64,000 bases of DNA from Brevinematales bacterium (GTDB lineage Bacteria; Spirochaetota; Brevinematia; DTOW01): the NCBI GenBank assembly GCA_026415355.1, contig JAOAHF010000012.1, positions 1 through 64,000 of the forward strand, in the 5' to 3' direction. The notes beneath the pieces were generated by a model. The model searched no databases. It was not told where the DNA came from and saw only the letters and a program-made list of their open reading frames with translations. Positions 54,776-63,425 of the stretch are shown here, one piece after another. The position numbers were made by a program, and so were the translations under genes. Numbering within the stretch: position 1 is the first letter of the stretch; each line of letters starts with the position of its first letter.

Positions 54776-56731
54776 TTATAATTCTTCTAACTTTTCAACT
54801 GTTTTCTTAGGTGATATATCTGCTTTACCCTTAACCTTCGGTTCTTCTTGTTTTGATACATCAGACACTTTCTTATAAGCCATTTCTGAAACACTTTCTT
54901 TATCCTCAGGTTGTGCAAAAGATTGATCTATATCAGTTCTCACAGTTGATCTCCTTCTACTATATTGAGCAAACGCAACATCAGTAAATCCTTTCGACAA
55001 CTGGAATAGGAACTCATTGATAACTTCAGCCATCTGTCTTAGTATAAATTGTTTCCTCTTTATTGTAGTTATATCTAATTCTAAAACTAGACCTGGTTGT
55101 ATATGGTGTGGATTTAACGAGTAAGCAAACTCATTAAACCTTTCAAGGACAAAATTAATTCTTTCTTCGAGTATCACTCTTTCTAGTGGTTTTTCTTCTC
55201 CATGCATTTTCTTTAATAGATCTTGTATGAACCTTATCCTTCTAAATAAGTTATCAGTTTCCGGTATGTAGTGAGGATTACTTTCTTCAACAACAGTATC
55301 ATCTGGTGATAGAAAACCTAGTTCTTGCCACTTTATTTCATCTCCACCATTCTCTGCATTTGCTTCAAAGTACTCTTTTGCCCAATCTCTTGGCATATAC
55401 CTCAAAACCATATCATCAAAATCTTTTATGTTAAATCTTTTTTTGTTTTTAAGGTAGTACTGATAAGTTAACTGCCATAATCTTCTTACTTCTCTCTCAA
55501 ATGCTTCAAAGTGTTTGTCATATTCTTCCCTAAGTTTGATTAATTGATTTTGATCATAGTATGCTATCTTTATTCTATAGTTTTCGTGCGGTAACTTAGT
55601 AGGATCAGATTCTTCATACTCTTTTATTACACATACTCTGGCATTTTTGAAGTTATTTATGTACTGATACCCTAATTTACCTGTATCAAGTATTGAAGTT
55701 AAAACATTAACAGCAGAGTTATATCCTCTATTTCTTATATTTTCTATATCAAATATTTTCTTTATGACTTCTCTTATATTCAAAGGATCATACTCATCAG
55801 GTGGGATTTCTGCTCTTAGTCCCTCTATTTTATCGATAAATTTCTTTGCTAAAATAGTATACCTCGTCGAGTTTTCATCTTCCTTTTCATCGCTAGTGAA
55901 GTTTTCTATCTGTCTTATCTTCTCAAATATTATTTCCGTTTTATCTAGTTCTGCTTTACCTTGATCTATCAGTTCTTCATTTATTCTTTCAATCTCCTTA
56001 TCTATAAGTTCAATGATTCTATGCTGTATAGCTTCTTTTATTATCAAAGACAGTGGTACTTGATAGTGGTATATTGGGCTTATTAGCTCATTCTCAAGGA
56101 TATTTATAGAGAGCTTTACATCATAGACATAGGTAGGATTGTAGGGATTATTCCTGAAGGTACCTTTCATTATCGCATAAGCATTTTGTCCTCTTACTAG
56201 TGCTCCAACATCAGTTTTTTGCCTTAATAGAGCATTAGTTCTTTCTTCTACCTCTGTAACTTCTCTTTGAATATGACCTTGTAAGTGACCATACATATTA
56301 ACTATCGACTTTTCAATTTCTCCTGTGTGAAACTTATCAGGACCTGCTATCTTATCAAGTAGCTCAACTAACTCCCTTGGTGTGTATCTTGCCATCTGTC
56401 TGTTTTCTTCTCTGTCTACAAATGTTCTCACCTTCTTCAAAAATTCATCCTCAACAGTCTTTAAGTACCTATTCATCATGTTTTGATATGTGATGTTAAT
56501 ATAGTTATAGATTTTGTCCCTTATACTTCCCATTATGTCAAGCTTATCAGACATTTCAGGAGGGAGTTTAGTTATTATTTTATTCATTAATTCATTAGTC
56601 AAATCATTAACAAACTTCTTATCTTCAGCTTCTTTTGACCTCCCTTCCTGAACTAAACTTTCGTGGCTACCAACCGCACTAGGTATATTGGGGTCAAAAA
56701 TATTAGGCCCCTTTGGAAATTGATCTAACAT
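54776..56731 (-). CDS. Probable cytoplasmic filament protein (CfpA-like)
   Basis: This 651-residue (about 77 kDa) soluble, highly charged, helix-rich protein has no signal peptide or membrane segment. It begins LDQFPKGPNIFDP and NIPSAVGSHESLVQEGRS, and has coiled-coil-prone stretches (about 60-150 and 240-300) and a Lys/Glu-rich tail (600-651) likely to be disordered. Size, composition and the opening resemble spirochaete CfpA, which builds ribbon-like filaments under the cell membrane of treponemes. This is from memory and not aligned. A GAGGAGG site precedes the start. If right, it is the best taxon marker in the window. Confidence 0.55.
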   Translation of the reverse strand: MLDQFPKGPNIFDPNIPSAVGSHESLVQEGRSKEAEDKKFVNDLTNELMNKIITKLPPEMSDKLDIMGSIRDKIYNYINITYQNMMNRYLKTVEDEFLKKVRTFVDREENRQMARYTPRELVELLDKIAGPDKFHTGEIEKSIVNMYGHLQGHIQREVTEVEERTNALLRQKTDVGALVRGQNAYAIMKGTFRNNPYNPTYVYDVKLSINILENELISPIYHYQVPLSLIIKEAIQHRIIELIDKEIERINEELIDQGKAELDKTEIIFEKIRQIENFTSDEKEDENSTRYTILAKKFIDKIEGLRAEIPPDEYDPLNIREVIKKIFDIENIRNRGYNSAVNVLTSILDTGKLGYQYINNFKNARVCVIKEYEESDPTKLPHENYRIKIAYYDQNQLIKLREEYDKHFEAFEREVRRLWQLTYQYYLKNKKRFNIKDFDDMVLRYMPRDWAKEYFEANAENGGDEIKWQELGFLSPDDTVVEESNPHYIPETDNLFRRIRFIQDLLKKMHGEEKPLERVILEERINFVLERFNEFAYSLNPHHIQPGLVLELDITTIKRKQFILRQMAEVINEFLFQLSKGFTDVAFAQYSRRRSTVRTDIDQSFAQPEDKESVSEMAYKKVSDVSKQEEPKVKGKADISPKKTVEKLEEL

Positions 56732-56830
56732 ATAAACCTCCTCTTGAAGAATTTTTATAAAAACACTTCATAAATCAAACAAAAAAATTTTAAATATCTT
56801 TTAACTGTTTTTGTGATTATTGCCTAGAGC

Positions 56831-56864
56831 AAGAAATGGGATGCAGAAATACTTTCTGCATCCC
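56831..56864 (-). terminator. Terminator of the glycogen-binding-type lipoprotein gene
   Basis: On the minus strand, GGGATGCAGAA (56864-56854) pairs with TTCTGCATCCC (56848-56838) as an 11-bp stem with a 5-nt loop, followed by ATTTCTT. It lies 20 nt after the stop at 56884. Confidence 0.75.
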
Positions 56865-56883
56865 CAACTCAACATAGAATCAA

Positions 56884-57330
56884 TTACTCAACTACTAAAA
56901 CTGCGTTTTTGCCACCAAAGCCGTCATCGACATACTCAGTTGGTTTTGGTGATATATATTGTTCTAATTCACTCATATCTTTTGGCCAATTCCCGTCGAT
57001 ATAATACTTGTATAAATACTTACCTGAATCCCACTCAACCTCTATTTCAAAAATACCATCTCCATCTGGATCTTCCATAGCATAATTAGGATCTGTTGGA
57101 TTCCATCCATTAAATGAACCAACTAAGTTAACAGAAGATGCTCCACCATACTCGCTAGAGTTAAAAGAGAAAACTATCTTACCAGCCTTTATTTTACCTT
57201 CACCTGTAGTCACTTTTGCCGATTTTCGGTCTTTTTTTGCACTTGCTTTTTTAGTACCACCAGCAGGAGCACAAGATACCAGTGCCATACCAAAAGCTAG
57301 AACAACTAGCAAACCTATTAGCCTTCTCAT
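56884..57330 (-). CDS. Lipoprotein with AMPK-type glycogen-binding (CBM48-like) domain
   Basis: This 148-residue protein has a lipoprotein signal: hydrophobic residues 4-19, lipobox LVSC with Cys20. A Lys/Ser/Thr-rich spacer (24-48) follows, then a beta-sandwich domain (about 50-148). NLVGSFNGWNPTDPNYAM and KYLYKYYIDGNW are the typical W-K signature of the E-set glycogen-binding domain of AMPK, branching enzyme and others. It is probably tethered to a membrane on the periplasmic or outer side and may bind a carbohydrate; the ligand is unknown. A strong AAAGGAGGG site and a clear terminator suggest it is well expressed and monocistronic. Confidence 0.82.
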   Translation of the reverse strand: MRRLIGLLVVLAFGMALVSCAPAGGTKKASAKKDRKSAKVTTGEGKIKAGKIVFSFNSSEYGGASSVNLVGSFNGWNPTDPNYAMEDPDGDGIFEIEVEWDSGKYLYKYYIDGNWPKDMSELEQYISPKPTEYVDDGFGGKNAVLVVE

Positions 57331-57415
57331 AATTTACCCTCCTTTGCTTTAGCTTTATTTTAAGAATTTGGTTTTTCATTGTCAAGAAAAAATAAAGAAC
57401 ACTATAAAGTAAAGA

Positions 57416-60337
57416 TCAGAACTCATATCCTATTTGGAAGTAAGTTTTCCAATCCTGAGTATCAAGCAATTTATGTCCATCAAAAGGTGAAGCAAAATCA
57501 AATCTTAACTTAAATCCTGTCCCTAACAATACCCCTATTCCTACACCTACACCAACCTTCAAATCTTTTAGCTTAAAGAGTCCATCAGTTGTGTCAAAAT
57601 ATGTAATCTGCCATTTTGTAGGATCATCTCCTATAATTCCAACATCAACAAAAGCACTAGCAAAAACAGGTGGAAACGAGAAACCAAAAGGTCCTAATAA
57701 CGCTCTTATAAGAGCAATTCTAATTTCAAGATTGGATAAAAGAAAAGTTGTACCACTAAACTCTCCAAACCTATATCCTCTTATCGTCCCAATACCACCC
57801 AAGAAAAACCTAATATCCTTAGCATCATCTCCAAACTTACTACCTCCAACAAATCTAAACGCTAAAGTATCTATAAGTGTTATCATTAAATACCCTCTAA
57901 AATCTCCTATCACAGAAAATAAACTCTTATCACCACTAAAAAACGCAGGATAATATGAAAACTTCATCTGAGTTCTTATACCATTAATAGGTCCTACCAC
58001 AGTCCATAGAGTAGAATCATATGAATAACTCAAAGAAATACTATTCAAAGAGTATAACTTTTTCGATAGGTACAACCTATTAATATAGTCAAAAATAGGA
58101 ACATCATAATATTCAGTTCTTTCAGCATACAAATCTATCCTCGAAAATGTAGAAAATGGGTAAGAAACAAATCCTGAAAATCCTGCCTTTGAATAATAAT
58201 TGTTTTCTATTTCATAAAACATCGAAGGTAAATAGAAAAAGTTCATCAATGAAAAAAGGTAGTCTCTTATATTATATGCTTGAAGACCAAAATCAAAATA
58301 GTATTTATAATTAACATAAGACAGTACAAAGTTAAGTTCAGAGATACTAAAACTATCTATACCACTTACATATGCATTGTTAAATAGAATAGAAAGCCTT
58401 TGATCTCCAAGAATATCACTAAACCCTGCACCAAAAAGTAAAATAAACCCTAAATCCGAACTTAAAGTAAAGGCACCCGTAAGATAATCAACTGTAGGTA
58501 TCATCAAATATTTACTCACTTCTCTTGGATTTATACCAGAAATTCTAGAATACTCAAAGTTAAAGTTACTGATATCAGATACTAAAATCAATGTACTATT
58601 TGACAGTTCATCACTATATAGTTTAGATGGATCAAAATCCTTTTCATACAAGTTATAAGTAAAGTTATTTACTGATGAAAATATGACTTTCGTTGACGTG
58701 ATATCCAATTTCGGCGAGAAAGCACCTGTAATAATTTTTGAAAATCTCCTTATTATATTACTCTCAAAACTATAAACGAATATATTCCTGACTCCATCGA
58801 TGGTTGATACAAAAAATAAATATTTACCATCACATGATAAAAATGGATTCTGCTCTTCTCCACCTATATCGATAAACTTCTCTATACTACCATCAGATAA
58901 CCGCAAACGGTATATATCTGTATCTTGAGAGAAGAGACTAGGTTTGTTTCTAGTAGAGATAAAATACACGTAATCCTTATCTGGGGATATCCTTGGCTCA
59001 GAATCATAGAATATATCATCTGTAAGTCTCTTTAGATCTTTAGTAACAAGGTTAAAAATGTATATATCCTCTCTTAGCCCATCAAAACCAGAAAATACAA
59101 CAACTTCTCCATCAAGAGAAATATCCGGAGATGAAATTATCCTAATATCTCCAAATGGTATCTGATAAGAATAATCGCTCGATATATTATATATATTCAA
59201 GACATCCCTACCTCCAGATCTAGAAACAAATACTATAATTCCATTAGTTGAAGAAGATATGTTGTTCCTAGTTATATGAAACTCCAGATAATTCTCGTCA
59301 AATCCCCCTATAACAAGTGTCCTAACAACTTTTTTCTGATTTATATCAAAAAGGACTATTTTAGGATATATATCTTTGTATGTCAAAAACGCAACTAGAT
59401 TAGATGAGATAAAAGTTGGTATAAACTTACTATAAGATTGGGAACCATAAGGTTCACCAGTTATTGATTTAGCAAAGCCATCAGCTTCTTCGTAAGAAGA
59501 CATCATAGAGAGATATTTCTTCCTAGTTTCATATACAAAAGACTTTTCGATATCTTCAAGAGCCATACCTACTTCTGACTTGAAAGGATCCTTATCACCC
59601 TTGAGATAAGACTTGAAAATCTTATATATGGTTGGCTTACCAAATTTATCACCGATATATTTCAGTATAGCTTGTCCTTGTTTATATATGAGTATATACT
59701 CTCCAGGCATTAGTTTATTAATATCCGATAACCTAGATATGGGTACTATTGAATTATTTACTGCAACATCTCTTATAATTTCTTCAGTTGAAAAATCCCA
59801 CTCAACAGAGTAATATTCTGCCATTCCCTCAACAAACCACAAAGGTATATTAACATCCACACTTCTTAAAATCTTTCTGAACTGCGGGGACTTAAAAGAA
59901 TCAAACTGATATACATGAACCATTTCATGCTGCAAAACTCTTCTGAAAAATCCCCAATTACCATTTATTGGCATGACAAGTCTATTTTTAAGTCCTTCAG
60001 TAAACCCACCAGTACCCTCACCTACAAAACCATCTATTACATTATTTGCCTGAAAATCAATTTGGTTAGGAAACAAGATAACAGGAAATACTTCGTATAA
60101 CTCTCTTTGAGTAATCACTCTCAACTCATCATCAGCATCTTTTAATGCCCTAATTACGATTTTTGAAATGTTTGTCTGCTTTTCATCTATAAATACCCTA
60201 TAATTACCTATGTCATATATATACCAATCATGCGTATCATAAGTAACTTTATTCTTACCAAAACCCCATCCGTTATAACCACTTAAAAATATATGATAAA
60301 AAGCAAAAAACCAAATTAGAAGCCTTACCAACTTCAT
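57416..60337 (-). CDS. Fusion of MA-type zinc peptidase domain, TolB-like propeller and Omp85-type barrel
   Basis: This 973-residue exported protein has a signal peptide (1-20). Next comes a zinc-peptidase-like domain: HEMVH at 137-141 (HExxH) and a gluzincin-style WFVEGMAEY with E170. A beta-propeller (about 320-560) follows, with repeated DG-containing strands such as SPDKDYVYFIST and SCDGKYLFFVST. The C-terminal barrel (about 600-973) has GTIRGYRFGEF, matching the conserved R-G-Y/F lid motif of Omp85 proteins, and ends in Phe. The order suggests a secreted or surface proteolytic module anchored by its own pore. It could serve TamA's role for the TamB-like protein. The mRNA is probably leaderless. 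Confidence 0.75.
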   Translation of the reverse strand: MKLVRLLIWFFAFYHIFLSGYNGWGFGKNKVTYDTHDWYIYDIGNYRVFIDEKQTNISKIVIRALKDADDELRVITQRELYEVFPVILFPNQIDFQANNVIDGFVGEGTGGFTEGLKNRLVMPINGNWGFFRRVLQHEMVHVYQFDSFKSPQFRKILRSVDVNIPLWFVEGMAEYYSVEWDFSTEEIIRDVAVNNSIVPISRLSDINKLMPGEYILIYKQGQAILKYIGDKFGKPTIYKIFKSYLKGDKDPFKSEVGMALEDIEKSFVYETRKKYLSMMSSYEEADGFAKSITGEPYGSQSYSKFIPTFISSNLVAFLTYKDIYPKIVLFDINQKKVVRTLVIGGFDENYLEFHITRNNISSSTNGIIVFVSRSGGRDVLNIYNISSDYSYQIPFGDIRIISSPDISLDGEVVVFSGFDGLREDIYIFNLVTKDLKRLTDDIFYDSEPRISPDKDYVYFISTRNKPSLFSQDTDIYRLRLSDGSIEKFIDIGGEEQNPFLSCDGKYLFFVSTIDGVRNIFVYSFESNIIRRFSKIITGAFSPKLDITSTKVIFSSVNNFTYNLYEKDFDPSKLYSDELSNSTLILVSDISNFNFEYSRISGINPREVSKYLMIPTVDYLTGAFTLSSDLGFILLFGAGFSDILGDQRLSILFNNAYVSGIDSFSISELNFVLSYVNYKYYFDFGLQAYNIRDYLFSLMNFFYLPSMFYEIENNYYSKAGFSGFVSYPFSTFSRIDLYAERTEYYDVPIFDYINRLYLSKKLYSLNSISLSYSYDSTLWTVVGPINGIRTQMKFSYYPAFFSGDKSLFSVIGDFRGYLMITLIDTLAFRFVGGSKFGDDAKDIRFFLGGIGTIRGYRFGEFSGTTFLLSNLEIRIALIRALLGPFGFSFPPVFASAFVDVGIIGDDPTKWQITYFDTTDGLFKLKDLKVGVGVGIGVLLGTGFKLRFDFASPFDGHKLLDTQDWKTYFQIGYEF

Positions 60338-60345
60338 ATATAAGA

Positions 60346-60374
60346 ATGATAATAAAAACCTGTCTTTTAATCAA
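60346..60374 (-). promoter_or_regulatory. Leaderless-type promoter of the peptidase-Omp85 gene
   Basis: On the minus strand, TTGATT (60374-60369), a 17-nt spacer and TATCAT (60351-60346) lie 8 nt before the ATG at 60337. No ribosome binding site is present. Confidence 0.5.
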
Positions 60375-60449
60375 ACTGAAAACAACAACTTCAAAAGTTT
60401 CAATTAGTGTAACCCCTCATAATACCAAAAATCAAGAGAGTTGGACATA

Positions 60450-60923
60450 TTATTTAATATTCTTTCTAGCATTTCTAACCATACTTATAGTTTCAAAGAA
60501 AATTTGAAGAGATTCTTTTACTTCATCATCTTCTACACTTGACACTAAACTACTTATTCTCGTCTTATCTCGATGAGTTAAATAAAATTCAATAGCCGGT
60601 TTTGAACTATGGTCAATAATACTTTTGAATTTACTAAATTTGTTTATATCATAAACAGTTTTCAAAGTTTTTACTTCTAGGTTGAGTACTAACTTTATTC
60701 TACTTTTTAATATTTTTTGATTTAAGTAAAGTTCAGTGGCAATAACTGGATCATCACATGCTAGGTAAAGCTCTGAATTTTTTACAAAAAACTTATAAGG
60801 TACAGAATGAGAGTAAAAAAAACTACCTGCTATTTCTTTCCAGTCTATTAATATTGAGTAAAGTATCAATACACTCGGTGGAACAGTATTTGATAAAACT
60901 TTCTTAATATAAGAAGACATCAT
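60450..60923 (-). CDS. DUF721-family protein (DciA-like)
   Basis: This 157-residue protein has a DUF721 module (about 10-100): WKEIAGSFFYSHSVPYKF then SELYLACDDPVIATELYL. The family includes DciA, a replicative helicase loader, in many bacteria without DnaC. The role here is inferred only. The start ATG overlaps the proC stop as ATGA (4 nt), so it is translated with proC. Two Met codons open the gene. Confidence 0.6.
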   Translation of the reverse strand: MMSSYIKKVLSNTVPPSVLILYSILIDWKEIAGSFFYSHSVPYKFFVKNSELYLACDDPVIATELYLNQKILKSRIKLVLNLEVKTLKTVYDINKFSKFKSIIDHSSKPAIEFYLTHRDKTRISSLVSSVEDDEVKESLQIFFETISMVRNARKNIK

Positions 60924-61765
60924 TTCGACAACTCCTTTGATTTTTTAGTTGCACCTTCTACTGCTTTCATAAACGCATATCTAACTTTGTTTTTCTCAAG
61001 AACTTTTATACCTTCTGCAGTAGTACCTCCTGGAGACATAACCATATCTTTAAGTTCTTCAGGGTGTTTGCTACCAAGATTCTCAATAACCATTTTAGCA
61101 CTACCCAAGACAGTCTGAGCAGCCAATAACAAAGCATCACTTCTACTGAGCCCCATTCTAACGGCTCCATCAGCTAAAGCCTGTATAACAACAAATATAT
61201 ACGCAGGACCGCTACCAGAAAGACCTGTTATAACATCCATTAAATCTTCATCACTAACAATAACACACCTACCAAGAGCGCCAAAAATCCTAAGTATAAT
61301 ATCTTTATCTTCATCTCTGATATCACTGGAGAAACAAATTCCAAAAGCACCCTCACCAACTAAAGTGGGAGTATTCGGCATAACTCTTACAATTGGTATT
61401 TCAAACCCCACAGCATCCCTCACACGGCTTATCTTAGTTCCAGCAAGTATTGAAATCAAAACTTTATTTTCAATTAAATTGTCATACTTAATATCCAAGC
61501 CTTTGAGATTCCTAATCTCTTCTAGTGAAACAAATAAATCTTTGGGTTTAACACAAAGAAATACAAAATCTGTATTTTCAAAAAGATTAACAACACTATT
61601 AGCAGTCTTCAAACCAACCCTTCTGGCCTCTAATATCTTTGCTTCTTCCTTATCGTACACAAATATTTCATCTTTGGTAGCAATACCTTTATCAACAATA
61701 CCCTTAGCAAGAACACTTCCCATATTACCAAAACCTATAAAACCTACTTTCTTTCCAAGATCCAT
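60920..61765 (-). CDS. proC: Pyrroline-5-carboxylate reductase
   Basis: This 281-residue enzyme carries out the last step of proline synthesis. NAD(P)-binding motif IGFGNMGSVLAKGI is N-terminal; RVMPNTPTLVGEGAFGI, GLSGSGPAYIFVV and the C-terminal MVMSPGGTTAEGI are all intact. Full length. No proA or proB gene is here; the DUF721 gene follows with a 4-nt overlap. It has no ribosome binding site. A promoter with a -10 box 6 nt before the ATG predicts a leaderless mRNA. Confidence 0.95.
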   Translation of the reverse strand: MDLGKKVGFIGFGNMGSVLAKGIVDKGIATKDEIFVYDKEEAKILEARRVGLKTANSVVNLFENTDFVFLCVKPKDLFVSLEEIRNLKGLDIKYDNLIENKVLISILAGTKISRVRDAVGFEIPIVRVMPNTPTLVGEGAFGICFSSDIRDEDKDIILRIFGALGRCVIVSDEDLMDVITGLSGSGPAYIFVVIQALADGAVRMGLSRSDALLLAAQTVLGSAKMVIENLGSKHPEELKDMVMSPGGTTAEGIKVLEKNKVRYAFMKAVEGATKKSKELSK

Positions 61766-61771
61766 AACTAA

Positions 61772-61800
61772 AGTATCAAAAATGCCATAAGAAATTTCAA
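61772..61800 (-). promoter_or_regulatory. Leaderless-type promoter of proC
   Basis: On the minus strand, TTGAAA (61800-61795), an exact 17-nt spacer and GATACT (61777-61772) lie 6 nt before the proC ATG at 61765. Confidence 0.55.
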
Positions 61801-62472
61801 ATTTCTTTGATTATAAAAACTCCAAATTTCACCAGATCAGTTATTAGGATTCATACTCCCACTAAAAACAGTTTATCCGTAGTAATTTATAACACATCAC
61901 TTCAAAATAACCTACTTCAATACCGAAATACCAATATTACTACACCTAAAGCACATAACTCAATCTAACTATCAAATATCAAAATTACATTGTTTAAAAA
62001 CAATCGTACCCCTTATCATTACCACAATCTAAATGATAAAAATTACTTTTGATAACCCTAATATAAAGGGTTACCCAATTACCAGAAGTAATAACTCTTA
62101 TGCTTCTACATTTTTTACAGTTTAATCATATAATACAAACTCTACACAACCATACATTACAGCATTATGCTCACCTCTAAAACGAAAGTAACACTAAAAC
62201 GCAATAATATTATCCTAACTATAGACAATCTAACATCTTACTGTCTCAATATTAACTAATACCCAAATCAACGCGCAATAAAAGAAATTTAGGGTAAAAA
62301 CTCATATCATCCAGTTACTAAATTTTAACTTCTGAAATCTCCTTTAGTTAGATCCGAAACCTAAATCAAAAGGTACGACTGTAAAAAAGCTAAGGAGAAG
62401 TTAAATCCTAATCATTATCATTACCTCTAGTCAAAATTAAATAAAAACTCACTAAGAATAGACTAGCAATAT
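61801..62472. other. Long intergenic region, no gene recognised
   Basis: About 670 nt between the proC promoter and the 3' end of the inositol-monophosphatase-like gene. No frame with protein-like character, no tRNA and no strong hairpin was seen. It is the longest unexplained gap in the window and could hide an unrecognised RNA or a decayed gene. Confidence 0.4.
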
Positions 62473-63273
62473 CTAGGGCGATTTAACATCCTTAAGTATT
62501 TCAATAATCATATCATGCACAAGTCCATTTGAAGCAACAACAGTTTTTGAATGAATTGTATATTCATTTCCGTAATAGTCAGTAACTTTGCCACCTGCCT
62601 CTTCAACAATAATCTTACCAGCAGAAGTATCCCATGGTTTAAGGTTTTCTTCATAAAAAACTTCAAAACTACCTCTTGCAACATAAACAAAATCCATACA
62701 AGCAGATCCTAACCTTCTAAACCCTTGATAATCTTTTAGTATAGCTCTCATTGGTTTTATAAGCTCCTCAATTCTACCTTCTCTTCTATATGGAAAACCC
62801 GTAACTACTAAAGAGTGTTGAGAACTACTAATTTTAGATACATATATTTTTTTGTTATTCATATAGCTACCATCACCTAATGAAGCATAATACATTTCAC
62901 CTAGTATTGGATTATATATCACTCCACCCACAATTCTGCCATCAACTTCTAAACCAATAGAAACCGAAACAAAAGGCACAGAATGTATGAAATTTACAGT
63001 ACCATCTAACGGATCAATTATCCACTTTATACTACTTTCTGAAACAACTTCTCCACTTTCTTCAGCAACAATACTTGAAGAAGGATATCTTTCAAGTAAC
63101 TTGCTTATTATGAGATTCTCAGACTTCCTGTCATACTCAGTGACAGGATCAGCATAACCTTTGAGTTCATAATGTATCCCCTCATCAAGGATCTTATAAT
63201 ATCCCTCTTTTATAATTTCCCCAGCTTCAAAAGCAACCTCCGATGCAAACAAAACCATATCTCTATACTTCAT
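62473..63273 (-). CDS. Inositol monophosphatase family protein
   Basis: From the ATG at 63273 this is a 266-residue enzyme of the Li+-sensitive phosphatase superfamily. Metal sites VAEESGEV, WIIDPLDGTVNF, and the C-terminal WDTSAGKIIVEEAGG are complete. Substrates in the family include inositol phosphates, 3'-phosphoadenosine phosphates and fructose bisphosphate; this one cannot be assigned. The frame is open to a TTG at 63354, but the extra 27 residues look unlike the family. No same-operon partner; the next gene is 152 nt upstream. Confidence 0.9.
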   Translation of the reverse strand: MKYRDMVLFASEVAFEAGEIIKEGYYKILDEGIHYELKGYADPVTEYDRKSENLIISKLLERYPSSSIVAEESGEVVSESSIKWIIDPLDGTVNFIHSVPFVSVSIGLEVDGRIVGGVIYNPILGEMYYASLGDGSYMNNKKIYVSKISSSQHSLVVTGFPYRREGRIEELIKPMRAILKDYQGFRRLGSACMDFVYVARGSFEVFYEENLKPWDTSAGKIIVEEAGGKVTDYYGNEYTIHSKTVVASNGLVHDMIIEILKDVKSP

Positions 63274-63425
63274 AAACAAATTCCCATAGCAGGATATTAT
63301 CTTAAAAGATATACATACCAAAAAATAAACATCAAAAACCTCTAAATAAATCAATGGTTAAAAAATCAAATATTCCACGTTAAGCAATCTACATCATAAA
63401 GAAGAATACAAAATAACTATCAAAA

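Noticed and set aside
61365-61790. A 141-codon open frame on the + strand opposite proC
   Set aside because: It lies wholly opposite proC motifs and over its promoter; no family resemblance.
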